Source of the DNA: Megaustenia siamemsis | Lineage: Eukaryota; Mollusca; Gastropoda; Stylommatophora; Ariophantidae | Assembly (NCBI GenBank): GCA_032433765.1 | Contig: JAVIAB010000041.1 | Coordinates: 78,929,835 to 78,993,834, forward strand | Direction: 5' to 3' | DNA: 64,000 bases | In this document: positions 34,736 through 46,629 of the stretch, piece by piece | Layout of the letters: each line of letters starts with the position of its first letter | Numbering within the stretch: position 1 is the first letter of the stretch | Program-made: the position numbers and the translations under genes | The notes under the pieces: model-generated | What the model was told of the DNA's origin: nothing | What the model saw: only the letters and a program-made list of their open reading frames with translations | Databases searched by the model: none

Positions 34736-36287
34736 TTTTTGAGGTTTTGGGGTTGGTTTACTTGTTGAATGCTCCCACCTTCTACTGCCAGTTTATTTGC
34801 AGTCGCATTCCCAGGTATACCACAGGACTAGTTTTGCTTTCTCTGACTGCGAACATATGTAGTTCTTATTTCCTGAATGAGCCTGTCTTGATTCTGGCTG
34901 GACAATTCTTGTCTGACTGGCCTTGTAGCCCTCAAGAGGACAATTTCTGGACTGCCTACCTGTAATTTGTGCTATAAGCTTCCTCTTTTCATCTTATTAC
35001 CCCATGTTGAAATTTTTTTTGCTGTTCAATATATCTTGAGCATATTAAGAGTATCAATTACAGTACAATATTATGGAAGTTAATATTGCTGTAACTGATA
35101 ATATTAAGTGGCATACCATTTTCTTGTAACCACCAGGTTACAAAGAATCAAGATTTGGCTAAATCATTTTAAATATAAAAGAAGCTGAATAAACAGTGAA
35201 AGCCTGGCAGAAACTGGCCAGCACTGAGAAACAGACTCTCCGGCAGGGCTGCAGTCCTTGGTTTGACTCATAAACTAAAAGAAATATGCATCAGTGTTCA
35301 ACTCCCCTGACAGAAGATTGCTACAGAGGAAGACTTATTCTACTGTCCTGCTTGACTAGCATTATTTGTAAGTTGATGAGTGCTGGTTTTGCTGTACAGT
35401 TTTCACGTCAATAGTATAGGGTCCTAATATGTCAGTCCATCTAGGAGTCCCTAAGGTAGCTCAATGTTAACTTCAACATTGCTCTGGCAACGCGACGAAG
35501 TTGTTACAATTGTTTTGGTCTTGTCGGACGTTTGGATCACTCGGGTTCACGGAGAGAAGAATCTCGCATGGACAACTTGTCTCTTATTTTTCTTCTTCCC
35601 AAGCTTGCGTCCTGGAGTGGACACACCACTTAAATGTAACATTAGGTCCTCTAAAAATAGTATTTTCTCTGAACTTTTGACAGACAACCGTGTGTTCACA
35701 CTAGTCAAAGCCCATAGACTCAAAATTCCAGGCTCAGGTTGATTTATGACCTGAGTTTCACCTCATGAACTGGACATGTTATGATGTCTATCAGTACAGT
35801 TGCCATAAATCTGTCAGTATGTTCGTCTACCTTATAGCATTATTCGCTCTGTTTCCTGAGTCACAAAGGGTTGGTCCATGCCTGCCAACATCTAAGGAGG
35901 AGATTTTCCTGGTCACAGCTAAAAAAAAATGGCTGTAATTTCTTGAAAATTGGCATGATTTTTTTTTTCACATTAAACAATGGATGTGACTATCTCTGGG
36001 GGAAAAAAATGCAACATCAATAGAAACAAATAAAATTCTCAGGGGTCACTGAAAGTGGTAGGAAAATACACAGAGGGGTGGGTGTAGCAAACTGTCAAAT
36101 TTTGAGTTGTGTATTTTGGTGCTGTGATTTTTACTACGGTATCGTAATCTAGAGTTAAATACAGCTGGGGATTATTAGACTGTGAGAAAATGAACTGTTT
36201 ATGACACCTCACTTTATACTGGGAGTTGAACTTGTTCTCACGCTACTGTTTAGTTGACATGGTCATCTTTAGCTGTCTGTCTTCCAG
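34736..36287. other. Intron before the catalytic exon
   Basis: No gene or strong repeat, apart from an inverted copy of R3 at about 36040-36130. Short open frames near 35464-35742 carry no recognised domain. Confidence 0.45.
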
Positions 36288-36532
36288 GTCCAGCAGAGTC
36301 AATCATTGCCAGAATTGTGTCTGAGATGAAGAGTGAGCAAGCCCAACCATCAGTGTCCAGGGATAACTTGTTTGTCCAATGGCAGAACCTGGATGCTATG
36401 TGCTGGATGGATGTTGTACTCATCATGCTGGTCTACTCACCAACACTGAGACCTCTTGTGGACCTGGATCCCAGCCATGAGCTTGCATCAACTTTATTAA
36501 TTACTCTTCTCAAGGCCAATAGACAAGCACAG
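36288..36532 (+). CDS. USPL1: USPL1-like, catalytic cysteine exon
   Basis: Acceptor CTTCCAG| and donor CAG|GTAAGC. The exon begins the C98/USPL1 peptidase domain. The segment FVQWQNLDAMCWMDVVLIML carries the catalytic Cys (residue 1048 of the readable protein) in the family context of aromatic-x-N ahead of xLCWLD. The cysteine attacks the isopeptide bond between SUMO and a target lysine. A helix follows and ends in LLITLLKANRQAQ. The closing exon boundary is phase 0 and joins VLLQNLLKK. Homology to USPL1 is the only assignment I find that explains this block together with the later His and Asp exons. Confidence 0.92.
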
Positions 36533-36559
36533 GTAAGCATTTATACAATTTAATTTTGT

Positions 36560-37376
36560 TTGGTAAGATAATCAATAACCTAAAATATGCTGATGATACT
36601 GTACTACTAGCAGAAAATCCTAAAGATCTACAATTACTTAATGTAATGAACATGACAAGCAAAATATATGGACTAGATATGAGTATCAAAAAGACTAAAA
36701 CTATGATCATAAACAAAGAAAATTCTCAAGACCTACAATTAAATATCAGTTGAAGGATCAAAAATAAGTTGAAGGAATACATCTGGAGACAGTTCAGAGC
36801 TACAACTACCTACTATAACCAGTGATGGAAAATGTACAACTGAAATAAACCAAAGAATGGGTATGGCAAAAAGTATTTTTAATGCCATGAAACATCAAAA
36901 CAAATAACACCAGGGCTAAAACTTAAGAATAGCAAAATGTTACATCTTCTCATTATTCCTCTATAGTACAGAAACATGGACAATAGACAAGAAAACAGAA
37001 CAGAAAATTGAAGCCTTTGAAATGTGGATTTACAGAAGAATATGTAGAATTGGATGGAAAGAAAAGAAAACAAACAATGAAGTCTTAAAACAACTAAAAA
37101 TAAAAAGACAACTACAAAGCACAATTAGAACAAGACATGAAATTTTTGGGACATGGTAAAAGACACAACAGCCTGATAAAAGTAATTTTGGAAGGGAAAA
37201 TACAAGGTAAAAGAGGTAGAAGTAGACCAAGACTAACATGGACGAGTAACATCAAAAGATGGACAAGTCAACCTATGACAATCTGCACCATCAAAGCAAG
37301 AGATAGAATGGAATGGTGCTCCATGGTAGCCAACCTTCGATGCGGAGGTGGCACTCAATGATGATGATGATGATTT
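36560..37376 (+). mobile_element. LINE-A 5'-truncated degenerate copy
   Basis: It starts at GKIINNLKYADDTVLLAE and follows LINE-A to the GATGATGATGAT terminus with several indels and stops. It is inserted less than 30 bp after a USPL1 splice donor. Confidence 0.9.
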
Positions 37377-37794
37377 TTTTTATTTGTGTTGTTTGTATGC
37401 ACCTGCCTGACTTTTTCTACTCTTTTCGTGAAATTGTATCAGAAGATGACTTTTCTCTATGTAACTGTTTGATGTTTCTATGTAACTATCAACTGTCAGC
37501 TACCTTGATGTAGAAAACTATCAAATGTGACCGGTGACAGGCGATCTTTACTGCATCTCACTCAGCTGGTAGTATTTTCAATCTCGTCGCCTTGGCCAGT
37601 CGTCACTCACACCGCCAGCCTCCCCCATATTATCATGCTCTCAGTTGCGGTTTTGAACTGGGGCAACCTCGGCCAGCTGATCACTCCTGTGCTCTGTCCT
37701 AACTCGTGCCTGGCGGGCGGGCCTTGATTTCTTGCAGCTTCCGGCTGACCGGCCATGAATGAACTTTTTAGCTTGGGGAGCTTACATGGGTTCT
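37377..37794. other. Spacer between LINE-A and LINE-B
   Basis: No recognised feature; short frames only. Confidence 0.4.
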
Positions 37795-40700
37795 TCTTCT
37801 TCTACCTTTTTTAGCTCCCAGTGGAGCATAGGTCTGCAACAAACACTTTCCAAGTTGTTCTGTCTTTTGCCATTCTTTTAAGATCATTCCATGTCTTCCC
37901 CATCATCTTCATCTCTGCTTCTATCTGTCTTCTCCAAGAATTCCTTGGTCTTCCTCTTTATCTTTTCCTCTGGGGATTCCAAAAAAGGGTCTGTTGTGTA
38001 ATACTCATGTTGTGTAATACTCACAGTTGGCTTCCGTAGTGTGTGTCCTATCCAGCGCCATTGTCTTCACTGTATCTCTTTATCCACTGATATTTGACTG
38101 GTACATTTCCATAATTCTATGTTAGTGATTTTGTCCTGCCATTTCCATCCCTTTATTCTGCGTAAGCATCCATTAATGAAAGTCTGTACCTTCGTGATTG
38201 TCAATTTTGTTATTCTCCATGTTTCACAGCCATATAATAGGACCGACTTAACATTTTAGTTGAAAATTTTTATTTTTGTATTTAACCTAATTTCTTTGGA
38301 TTTCCATATGTTTCCCAGTGCAATGAAAGCTCCTCTTGCTTTTGATATCCTTATTTTGGTATCATTTTCTGTTCCTCCCTCTTTATCTATATTACTGCCC
38401 AGATATATGTAAGATTGTACGTCTAGTAGAGTTATTTCTCCTAGTTTTATTTGGTTATTGCCAACTGTATTGATTCTCATAATGTTGGTCTTATCTCTAT
38501 TAATCTTCAGGCCTAGCGGTTGTGATCTCTCATCAAGTATGCTCATTTTATCCTGCATCTGTTGATGGCTGTGTGATAGGAGAGCTATGTCATCAGCAAA
38601 GTCTAAATCATCAAGTTGTTTGGTCAGTGACCACTGGATCCCATTTCTGTTGTTTTGAGTTATTTTCATAATCCAATCTATGGCCAGTAGAAAGAGAAAT
38701 GGAGACAGAAGGCATCCTTGCCTTACTCCTGTTCTTATTTCAAATGCTTCTGTAAGCTGTACTTCATGCACCACACTACATTTCGTTCCTGCATACATTG
38801 TTTTTATCAGGTTAATAAACTTTATGGGGATTCCGTAATGACTCAACAACTTCCAAAGCATTCTTCTGTCTAAACTATCAAATGCCTTTTTGTAATCTAT
38901 GAATACAATATAAAGTGGGAATTTTAGTTCTAAACTTTCTTCAACTATTATGCGTAGAGTAGTTATTTGATCAGCACATGAACTGTTCTTCCTAAAACCT
39001 GCTTGTTCATATCTCAAATGTTTCTCCATCTCTCAAATGTTTCTCTATGGCCTCTTTTAGTCTCTCCATAATGATTCTGCTTAATATTTTCCCCGGTACT
39101 GATAGTAGCATAATTCCCCTATAATTTGTGCACTCCTGTAAACTTCCTTTCTTTGGTAGCTTGATTATATAACCTCCTTTCCAGTCTTTGGTATATCTTC
39201 CCTCTCCCAAATTTTATCTAGTAGATTATGTAACGTCTTGGTAGAGGTGTTAATATCTGCTTTGTTCTTCAAAGTGCTCTTTCCATCTCTCCATTTGTTC
39301 CCTTATATTACTAAGCAGATTTCCTTTCTTATCTTTAATAAAGGCATTGATCTGTTTGTATTTTCCACTTAATTTCTTTGTGCTGTTGTACAGTTCTTTC
39401 ATATTCCCCTTATTTGCTGCTTCTTCTCCTGCCTCTTTAGCTAGTTATCTATATATTTCCTCTTATCCCTTTTAATGCATCTTCTCACTTCTTTGTTCAC
39501 CTCTGTGTAAGCTTCCTGTGTCTTGGCTTTATTACTTCTCGTTTTGCTTTTATTTATGTCTGCTTTCTTTCTTTAATTTTATCCAGGGTCTCTGCTGTCA
39601 TCCATGCCTCTTCACATGTCTCTTTCCATATATCTTTTATCTGTTCCCAATGATCTTCTATATTTATTGTATTTTCTAGTTGTTGGAGGACTTGGTATTT
39701 GTTTGATATTGTGACTGCGAATTTATCTTTAATTCCTTGTTCTTTAAGAAACCCTACATTGAAATATTTTCTACCCTTATTCGTTGTAGTATACCTTTTT
39801 AGTTTAAATTTAAGTTTGGCTATCAGAAGATGATGATCAGAAGCTACATCTGTCCCTCTATATACTTTTATATCCTGTAAGGATGACTTAAACTTATTAT
39901 TAATACATATGTGATCAATTTGATTTTCCGTTCTATGATCTGGCGACGCTCATGTAGATTTGTGTATTCTTTTATGTTGGAATATTGTTCCTCCTAGGCT
40001 CACTTGATTCTTCTTCTTTTCTCTTTCACTGATACCTAAAAGGTGTCGTGGTTTATACCATTTGTCGTTCTTGTGCTGCTCGAATTGTCTGAATTAGCGA
40101 TTTTCCTTTGTTGTTACATGTCTGTCGCTGCATCTATCCATCTTCTTCTGGGTCTTCCTCTTGGTCTTTTTCCATGCATTCTCGAGAAGAATGCCCTTGA
40201 TGGTGATTGGTAAGGATTCATTCTGAACAGGTGGCCAAACCATTTAAGTTGTTGTTCTATATATTCTTGGCAAAGAAAAAAGAAATTCTCACTTGATTAA
40301 GGGTGCAGAAATTCACAAATATCTCTCCATTCTCGTTTATATCTCCAAGTCCATGTTTTCCCATAATCTCTTCGAAGCCTCTGTTGTCTGATCCTACTTT
40401 AGCATTTAGGTCTCCCATCAAGATTATAATATCCTTGGCTTGTCTTGCATCCATGTGACATTGTAGCTGTTTATAGAAATCATCTTTAACTAAATCATCC
40501 CTTATCATTGGTTGGTGCATAGCATTGGATAATGTGTAATTTTATTTTGTTTTTGGTTGTTTTAAATGTAGCTCTCATTAGTCTTGGTCCTACTGCTTCC
40601 CATTCTATTAGTGTATTCTGTGCATTCTTTGATAGCATTATAGCTGCCCCTTCACTATGTTGTGCTCCAGGTTCCTGGTGTCCTGATGATAAAATCATCT

Positions 40701-40849
40701 CTCCTGTATTTAGTTTTATTCTTTCCGTTCCTAGCCATCTTGTTTCACACATTCCCAGAATATTTATCTTGTAGTTTGTCATTTCTGCTGCTACCAGTGC
40801 AGCTTTTCCCTGTTCATTTAGGGTACGTACATTACAGGTGCCAATTCTG
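37795..40849 (-). mobile_element. LINE-B long copy (endonuclease to 3' end)
   Basis: Read on the minus strand from 40849: endonuclease start (CNVRTLNEQGKAALVAEMTN), then ILGMCETRWLG, IQCYAPTND, ILMGDLNAKVGSD and SDHHLL-like text near 39830. A damaged linker precedes RT (38256-39210) with YEQAGFRKNSSCADQITTL, IVFIDYKKAFDSLD, TGVRQGCLLSPFLF and LDDLDFADDIALLS. The C-terminal tail reaches the 3' end near 37795 (GTAGAAGAAGAAGAAC). A LINE-C piece is nested at 40010-40287. Frameshifts occur in linker and tail. The 5' side abuts a LINE-E fragment, so the left duplication cannot be checked. Confidence 0.88.
40010..40287 (-). mobile_element. LINE-C 3'-end fragment nested in LINE-B
   Basis: It matches the 3' part of LINE-C (32065-32335). 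It is flanked by a perfect 11-bp duplication CTCACTTGATT at 39999-40009 and 40288-40298. The second LINE-B copy has the uninterrupted site at about 53310-53335, which confirms the boundaries. Confidence 0.95.
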
Positions 40850-41155
40850 GAGGATCATCTTCATCAAGTACCAGGCCTGCTGGCGTAGGTAATCATGTCT
40901 CTCCACAACTTTTTATATTTTTAAGTTGTTTATCATTTCTGTTGTTAACCTGCCAAGCCATTCTCTAAGGCTGTCTGGTATCTTTTCTCTTTGCTTGCCT
41001 CTATCTCTTTGTCCCTCAATTTTCCCAGTTGTTACAATATATTCCAGCTGTTTTCTCATTACATGACAAAAAACATGATGATTTTTTCTTCCTAATATTG
41101 GATATTAGCTCTCTTTTTGCTTTGACCTCTCTCAGAACCTCTTCATTACTCTTGA
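40850..41155 (-). mobile_element. LINE-E 3'-end fragment
   Basis: The minus strand runs from SNEEVLREVKAKRELISNI-like text to the LINE-E 3' end (TCTTCATCAAGTACCAGGCC in plus orientation). It joins LINE-B on the left and LINE-F on the right. Confidence 0.85.
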
Positions 41156-41997
41156 TGTCATCAAACAGGTCTGTGGGCTTACCAATATCAGCGTTGGTGA
41201 GGAGTGGATACCGGTGCCTACATCATTCAAGGGGACTTTCTCATGTATTGTCACACTCGACATAAGAAGTAGGGAACAGAACCCGGTCGTGGTTAATGCT
41301 GAGGTCAACGGTCTCATCTGCGATAACACCGATGAGAAAAATGCAGTCATCTATACAGACGGATCTGTAAGACGACACCAAAGAAGTGCATGGGCATTTA
41401 CAGCACGCTCGGCAGGCAGAATAGTCTATGAAGACAGTGGTGCATACGTCATGACCACGAGTAGCATGACAATGAAGCCAATGGCAGTGACCAAGGCATT
41501 CAGATGGTTAGAGTCACAAGAATACACCACGCATGTATACTGAGTGATTCGATGAGCATGATTAAAAAAGTGGAGGCAGGCTCTGTACGCATGCAATGGG
41601 TAGAGTCGTTGCAGAAGTCCAAAATACGTAAGGTCACCTTTGTCTATGTCCCTGGGCATGCAGGAGTACGGGGAAATGAAAGAGCGGACAGGTTGGCTAG
41701 CTGCGCTGTCGTTGAGGACGGGCAACCAATGGATCGGGCGGACATCATCAATGCCCTCCGAGATGTGGGAAGAGCACAGGACTTCGACAAACACAGATTC
41801 ATGTCACTTCTTCAGATGATGGAAATGGGAGTTAAGATGGGCACAGCCAGAAATTAGAAACTTAGTGGCCGTGTAAGAAAACGTATCAACCAACATAGAA
41901 CTGGAGTCGTCATTCGCTGGACACTAGGGAATTGCTGAGGAGGGGATATGAGCACCTATGGACATGTTTGGAGTGCAATGATGATGACCCGCAAATA
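41156..41997 (+). mobile_element. LINE-F RNase H fragment with 3' end
   Basis: The frame 41214-41543 holds AVIYTDGSVRRHQRSAWAFT, the first RNase H strand and Asp. A frameshift near 41530 moves to 41504-41857, with ILSDSMSMIKKVEAG (Asp) and PGHAGVRGNERADRLAS (His/Asp). The position that normally holds the catalytic Glu reads Lys (SMTMKPMAVTKAF), so the domain would be inactive even without the frameshift. The 3' end near 41997 recurs at 11734 and 31950. It is a different subfamily from LINE-RNH. Confidence 0.85.
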
Positions 41998-42159
41998 ACT
42001 CAATAACATGTTTTCTTGCAAAGCTCTATTATTTAAACATTATCTATAGTTCTACTGGGCTCTGGGTTAGCCCATATGGGCTTTTAACAATAGGACCCCC
42101 TTTCCCACCTTTAGACTCTCTCAGTATTCAATGCATGCATCATTGTCCCCACCCATTCT
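41998..42159. other. Short spacer
   Basis: Nothing recognised. Confidence 0.4.
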
Positions 42160-42172
42160 CATCTTCTCTTAA

Positions 42173-42434
42173 AAAAGTAAAAGTAAAGTACCCCCGTCAC
42201 GCCAAGTGGCGGCGTATAGGGAAATATGGTGTTAGTGACCCTATATTTTACAGACCTTCAGCACATGATTTTTGGGGTAATGTGGTCAGTATTACGCCTG
42301 TGCTGCTTTACTTTCCCAGAAAAAATCTGGTACCCATTTAAGGCTGGGTGAACCCGGAAGCCATCGGTTGGGATCGAACCCTACCCCTTGTCCGTGGTAG
42401 TCCAGTTCACTAACCACTGAGCTATCGCGGCTCC
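42173..42434 (-). repeat. Monomeric tRNA-derived SINE (single head)
   Basis: On the minus strand it starts GGAGCCGCGATAGCTCAGTG, the second head of the dimeric SINE, and continues through the same body and tail. It lacks the first head. A 13-bp duplication CATCTTCTCTTAA at 42160-42172 and 42435-42447 shows that this is a full insertion and not a truncated dimer. Confidence 0.94.
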
Positions 42435-42820
42435 CATCTTCTCTTAAGTGAGTGGTAAACAAACTTGCTGATGTCCTCTTTGTTCACAGTCAACTCACAC
42501 TCAGTGCCGGCAAGCTTATTGACTATTTCATTGCCGTCTACACCAGTATGCCATGGACACTACAGCCAGGGTAACGCACTCACTGTGGAACAATCCAGGA
42601 CCTTACCATTATGCATATCTGCAGCTTGCTCTTAAATCTGTGTCTTTGGCCCAACATATTCCATTTGATTGAGTCTAGGGTTTTCCTTCCATCAGCCAGA
42701 ACAACTAATCAAAGTTTCTGGTTCCTTGAACATGATGCCAGCAGTCAACTGTGGGATGCTTTTGGTCCATATACTGATTGTTCATATTCTTGCTCTGCCA
42801 TTGGTGTCACATAGGCACAG

Positions 42821-42822
<2 letters not shown>

Positions 42823-42890
<68 letters not shown>
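42823..42890. repeat. (AT)n microsatellite
   Basis: About 34 AT/TA dinucleotides, uninterrupted. Confidence 0.98.
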
Positions 42891-42892
<2 letters not shown>

Positions 42893-43107
42893 AATCTCTT
42901 CTATTGGTCCTGGCAGTTTATCCCTCTGTTTGCTCTGAGTGGTACAGTTATCCATGTAGTGGTACATTTATCCATGTATAAACAAAAACGAACAACAAAT
43001 AAATGTACAAGTGGTCACTGCTTGACCCCCCCCCCCCCCACGTAATCCCTTTAACCTTGAACATGTAACTCATCAAACTTGAACTCTGTAGACTCTCTTG
43101 ATACAAT

Positions 43108-44252
43108 GTAACACCTTTACGCGCCGATAACAGGAACATGCACGTTCTGGTTCTAACGGCTAGGGTTGACTGAGTTTGCTAGACTGGACTCGTGATTTGC
43201 TACTTGATTAACGGCCTCCAACTTTGACTGATACTGTAGCTCATGACTGGCCAGGACATGCATTTCATGTCCCTCGTGATCGTATAGTTAATGTACTTCA
43301 CGCTGTTGTTTTGATAATGTATTCTCTGACTTCGGAGGACCAGATCTTGTTAGCCCACCACAGGCTTTGTTCGTCGCTAGGCCACATACATACACAATAC
43401 TGACGAGATTTAGCTAGTCAAAGGAACTCCAATTTTAAAAGCAAAACAACTCTGGTTTATTCATGAATCGCCACTCACAAACAATAGCTTCAACTTCAGC
43501 CAACGCTGTTTCGCAGCTGCTCAAAATACCAATAAATGTCATACACGAGGCTCACATGTGCCCCGATTCCTGTCGTTCTCTACTGTCAATTTGAACATTT
43601 CTGTAAATCTGGCTGGATCAACTCCTGACGCAACTTCACCTAATTGTCTTTAGGTTTAATATAGAGCCGCTGATCTAATCTTGAATAATTCTTAATTCAC
43701 AAGTTTCCAGAGTCGACTATAAGTTTCATTAACTCACTGGAAAGACTTCGTGGAGGTTTTAATGATTTCCCCCCGAAATAAATGCCGCTCATGTTCTATT
43801 TTGCTTGAGCCTACTCTAATAACACAATTTGACTAAACTTTGAGAAAATTTGCGAGTTCTGTCTCGCTCAACTGTCAAACTATAACTCCTAAAAGTAACT
43901 GTTTCTGGTAACCTAACATGGCTACCACTCAACGGTACCGGCTCACAAGCCGTCCGCCTCGAGTAAGTGTCGCATCTAGACTGTTGTTCTAACTTGTGGT
44001 TTTCACTAATACTTTTCCCTTCCAGCCAATCATAACACGATTTACATTCTTGCTTCTCTCCTGATTACTTCTCTCCTGATTACTTCTCTCCTGATTACCT
44101 CTCCTGATTACTTCTCTCCTGATTACTTCTCTCCTGATTACTTCTCTCCTGATTATTTCTCAACTTTCCACATGAAACTCAATATTTTTATCTGCGTTAA
44201 CTCTTACCACTTTTCCCCGTGACATTCTACCATACTCCCCTATTGTCACACA
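43108..44252. mobile_element. Long LTR-like non-coding block, tentative
   Basis: The block runs from TGTAACACCTTTACGCGCCG to CCCCTATTGTCACA, with TG...CA ends and near-matching termini. It has no open frame, and its base composition differs from its flanks. A clean target duplication is not visible. A direct repeat TACAGTTATCCATGT lies outside it at about 42945 and 44285, which may mark a larger insertion. A poly-C run at 43027-43040 lies just outside. Confidence 0.3.
44056..44160. repeat. Short tandem array, 15-bp unit
   Basis: About seven copies of TGATTACTTCTCTCC with one shortened unit. Confidence 0.95.
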
Positions 44253-46196
44253 ATCTGTAATCACAGCTACACAAGTAGTGCTACAGTTATCCATGTTTAT
44301 TTAGTTCTTCATTTGTCCCAGAAGCATTGTAACAACATTTTAAAATACTGTACCAAAATGGCTTGTACAAGAGCAATCCCAACTTGTGCATCATCATCAT
44401 TGAGAGACTGTCTGTTATTGATCTTTTAGTTAATGACTGGAATTTGGGAGCACACAGAATGAATACAACCACAGATCTCTAATATTGTAGTTAAAGTAAA
44501 GGTACAGTTCGAGGCTTGAATCGGCGTCGTAGCATGCGAGTTTTCACCCATATGTGCTCATAGATTTCTGGATAATGTTGTTTCAAGCTTCAAAACTCAT
44601 GACGCGAGGCGGCATTCCTCACCTTCTCAGAGTACGACCATGGCACCCATTTCTGCCAGTGGTTGGGTCGACCGTCCAGGTTTACATGATCTATTAAACC
44701 AATGACTACTTAAGTAAACATCTTGAGGTATCACCCGTGAGTACAAGACGTTATCTTATTACATTGACAAAAAAATGGGTTCTATGATCCTTCTGTGGTA
44801 AGAATTAGCTGACCTATTACAGTCATTGATTCAACTGAGCACAAACTTTTCTATTCTATTTAGGTTCCCCACTAGAACAATATAAACTCACAAATTCTAC
44901 CAAGTAAATTAGAAAATAATAAAAAATCAAAGTCGTCTAGAGGAAGAAATATAGCAGGAAGGAAATGCAGAGGAATAAGCAGATCACTTTGCACATCTTG
45001 GAAGTTGCATAGATGGAAGCATAAAGAAAGAATCAAACTAGTGAAGGTATCAATGACTGTCAGAAACCTTAATGAAATATGGAAAGCAAAATTACTAAGC
45101 TCAAATCAAATGTTTTATTCACCCTTACTATTGCATGAGGAAGCTGCAAAAATAACTAAAAAAGTTAGAAAATAAATTGTATGTCCAACGATAGGGGGTA
45201 AGCAAGGCGTGTTAGAGCCATATTCAAAACTCTGTCCACTGGGAAGGACACCCCTTAATAAATGACAACTTCCTGGCAGTTATATGGAAAACTCCTACGC
45301 CAAACCAAGATCCAGCCTGCCGAAGACAAAGTTTGTCAGGTTATGGGGAAAAATCAAAACAAACGTGCATATTCAAGCATTGATCATGTGACCAGTTCAT
45401 CTTGTGCCATAATGTTACCTCTCCATCATGAAACAGGACAGAGTCAAGTATGATCACAAGATTGTGAATGCTGATATAGAAAATAGATGTATTTATTAGA
45501 TAACAAGTACCTCAGGAACATATTTAGTATACTATGGAATATATTCATGGCTAGTGCAGAAATGGCAGAAGGTAGACATGTTGGCTATATGATGGACAGA
45601 GGCAACAGGGGAATCTTAAATTAAGCTCTCAAGTGAGAAACAGAAAGCAAAAGAGATTGGCAGACCTTGAAAAATACTAAGATGGGACACAATAGGCAAC
45701 TCCCACACCGAGGCTTACCCAGAACGAGTGTCAAGGTACAATGAGGATCCTGGTGACACTAAGTCTGACACTAAATAGCAAAGATTGTCGGACATGGAGA
45801 GCCCAGATTTTATTTTTACCATGTGCTGTTTGCAGCTAGAAATGACTTTCAGAGAGTTTCAGACAATTACTTTGTGTTGTGCCTGACCAACTTTTGTCTG
45901 CATTGATCACCTGGTTGTCAAATGTTCTGTCTCTTCACTAACACAACCCCCACCCCAGAATCCTGTCTCAGAATATGGCCTATCCATCATTTCTTATATT
46001 TCATTATTTGCATTGATCAAATATGTGAGAATCAAGTCATCTACAGATTTATTGTGACACAAATGGTATGTATGAGAATATGCTGTTGAATATGTCAGTT
46101 TTACTATCTCTCCCATTTGTAAATTTACCCGCCCTTAGTCTCTGTGTGTGTTTTGTAATTGGCAATATTTCAGCATGAGTGTTTGCTTTCTTTCAG
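44253..46196. other. Intron with scraps of LINE
   Basis: Weak LINE RT C-terminal text is readable at about 44930-45160 (FAHLGSCIDGSIKKE) and about 45490-45600 (NKYLRNIFSILWN), resembling LINE-D. Both are full of stops. Nothing else is recognised. Confidence 0.45.
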
Positions 46197-46508
46197 GTAC
46201 TGCTGCAGAACTTGCTGAAGAAGAGTAACGGGGCTGTCATTAGTGATGTTCAGACTGGGGCAGGAAACCTTGCCTCCATCCAGGACCCAAAGACTTCCAG
46301 GCTTGTGTGTAAAGAGAATATGGATGAAATAGGGAAAGCTATCAACATCCTGTATGCAATGAGGGAGAAAATCTGGCAAGGCTTGCAGCCAAGGCTGCGC
46401 TGTGAGAGAGGGAAACACAACAGCCCAGTTCTAGTGTTGCCATTACTTGTTAGAGAGAAGCCAGACATCAAGCAAATGTTCACGATGACTTATAGATATG
46501 TGTTTAAG
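46197..46508 (+). CDS. USPL1: USPL1-like, peptidase-domain exon after the Cys exon
   Basis: Acceptor TCTTTCAG| and donor AAG|GTGATT; 104 codons, phase 0 at both ends. It reads VLLQNLLKKSNGAVISDVQ, then MREKIWQGLQPRLRCERGKH, then SPVLVLPLLVREKPDIKQMF, which follows the USPL1 order of a REKIF-like helix, an LQPKLKC-like segment and a pro-hydrophobic PLL strand before the zinc cysteines. The donor is not the strongest form, but the next exon fits it exactly in phase and in family order. Confidence 0.9.
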
Positions 46509-46629
46509 GTGATTTGTTTACTTGTTTGTCAGTGGTATTTGTATTCTAGTTCATAGCAGTCAAAATAGTGACAGTTCAAATTTGATCTATAGTTCATCGG
46601 AGGAGGAGGAGGTTGTCAAGATGTATAGC

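Noticed and set aside
42669..42967. Open frames of alternating Tyr-Ile
   Set aside because: They are translations of the AT microsatellite.
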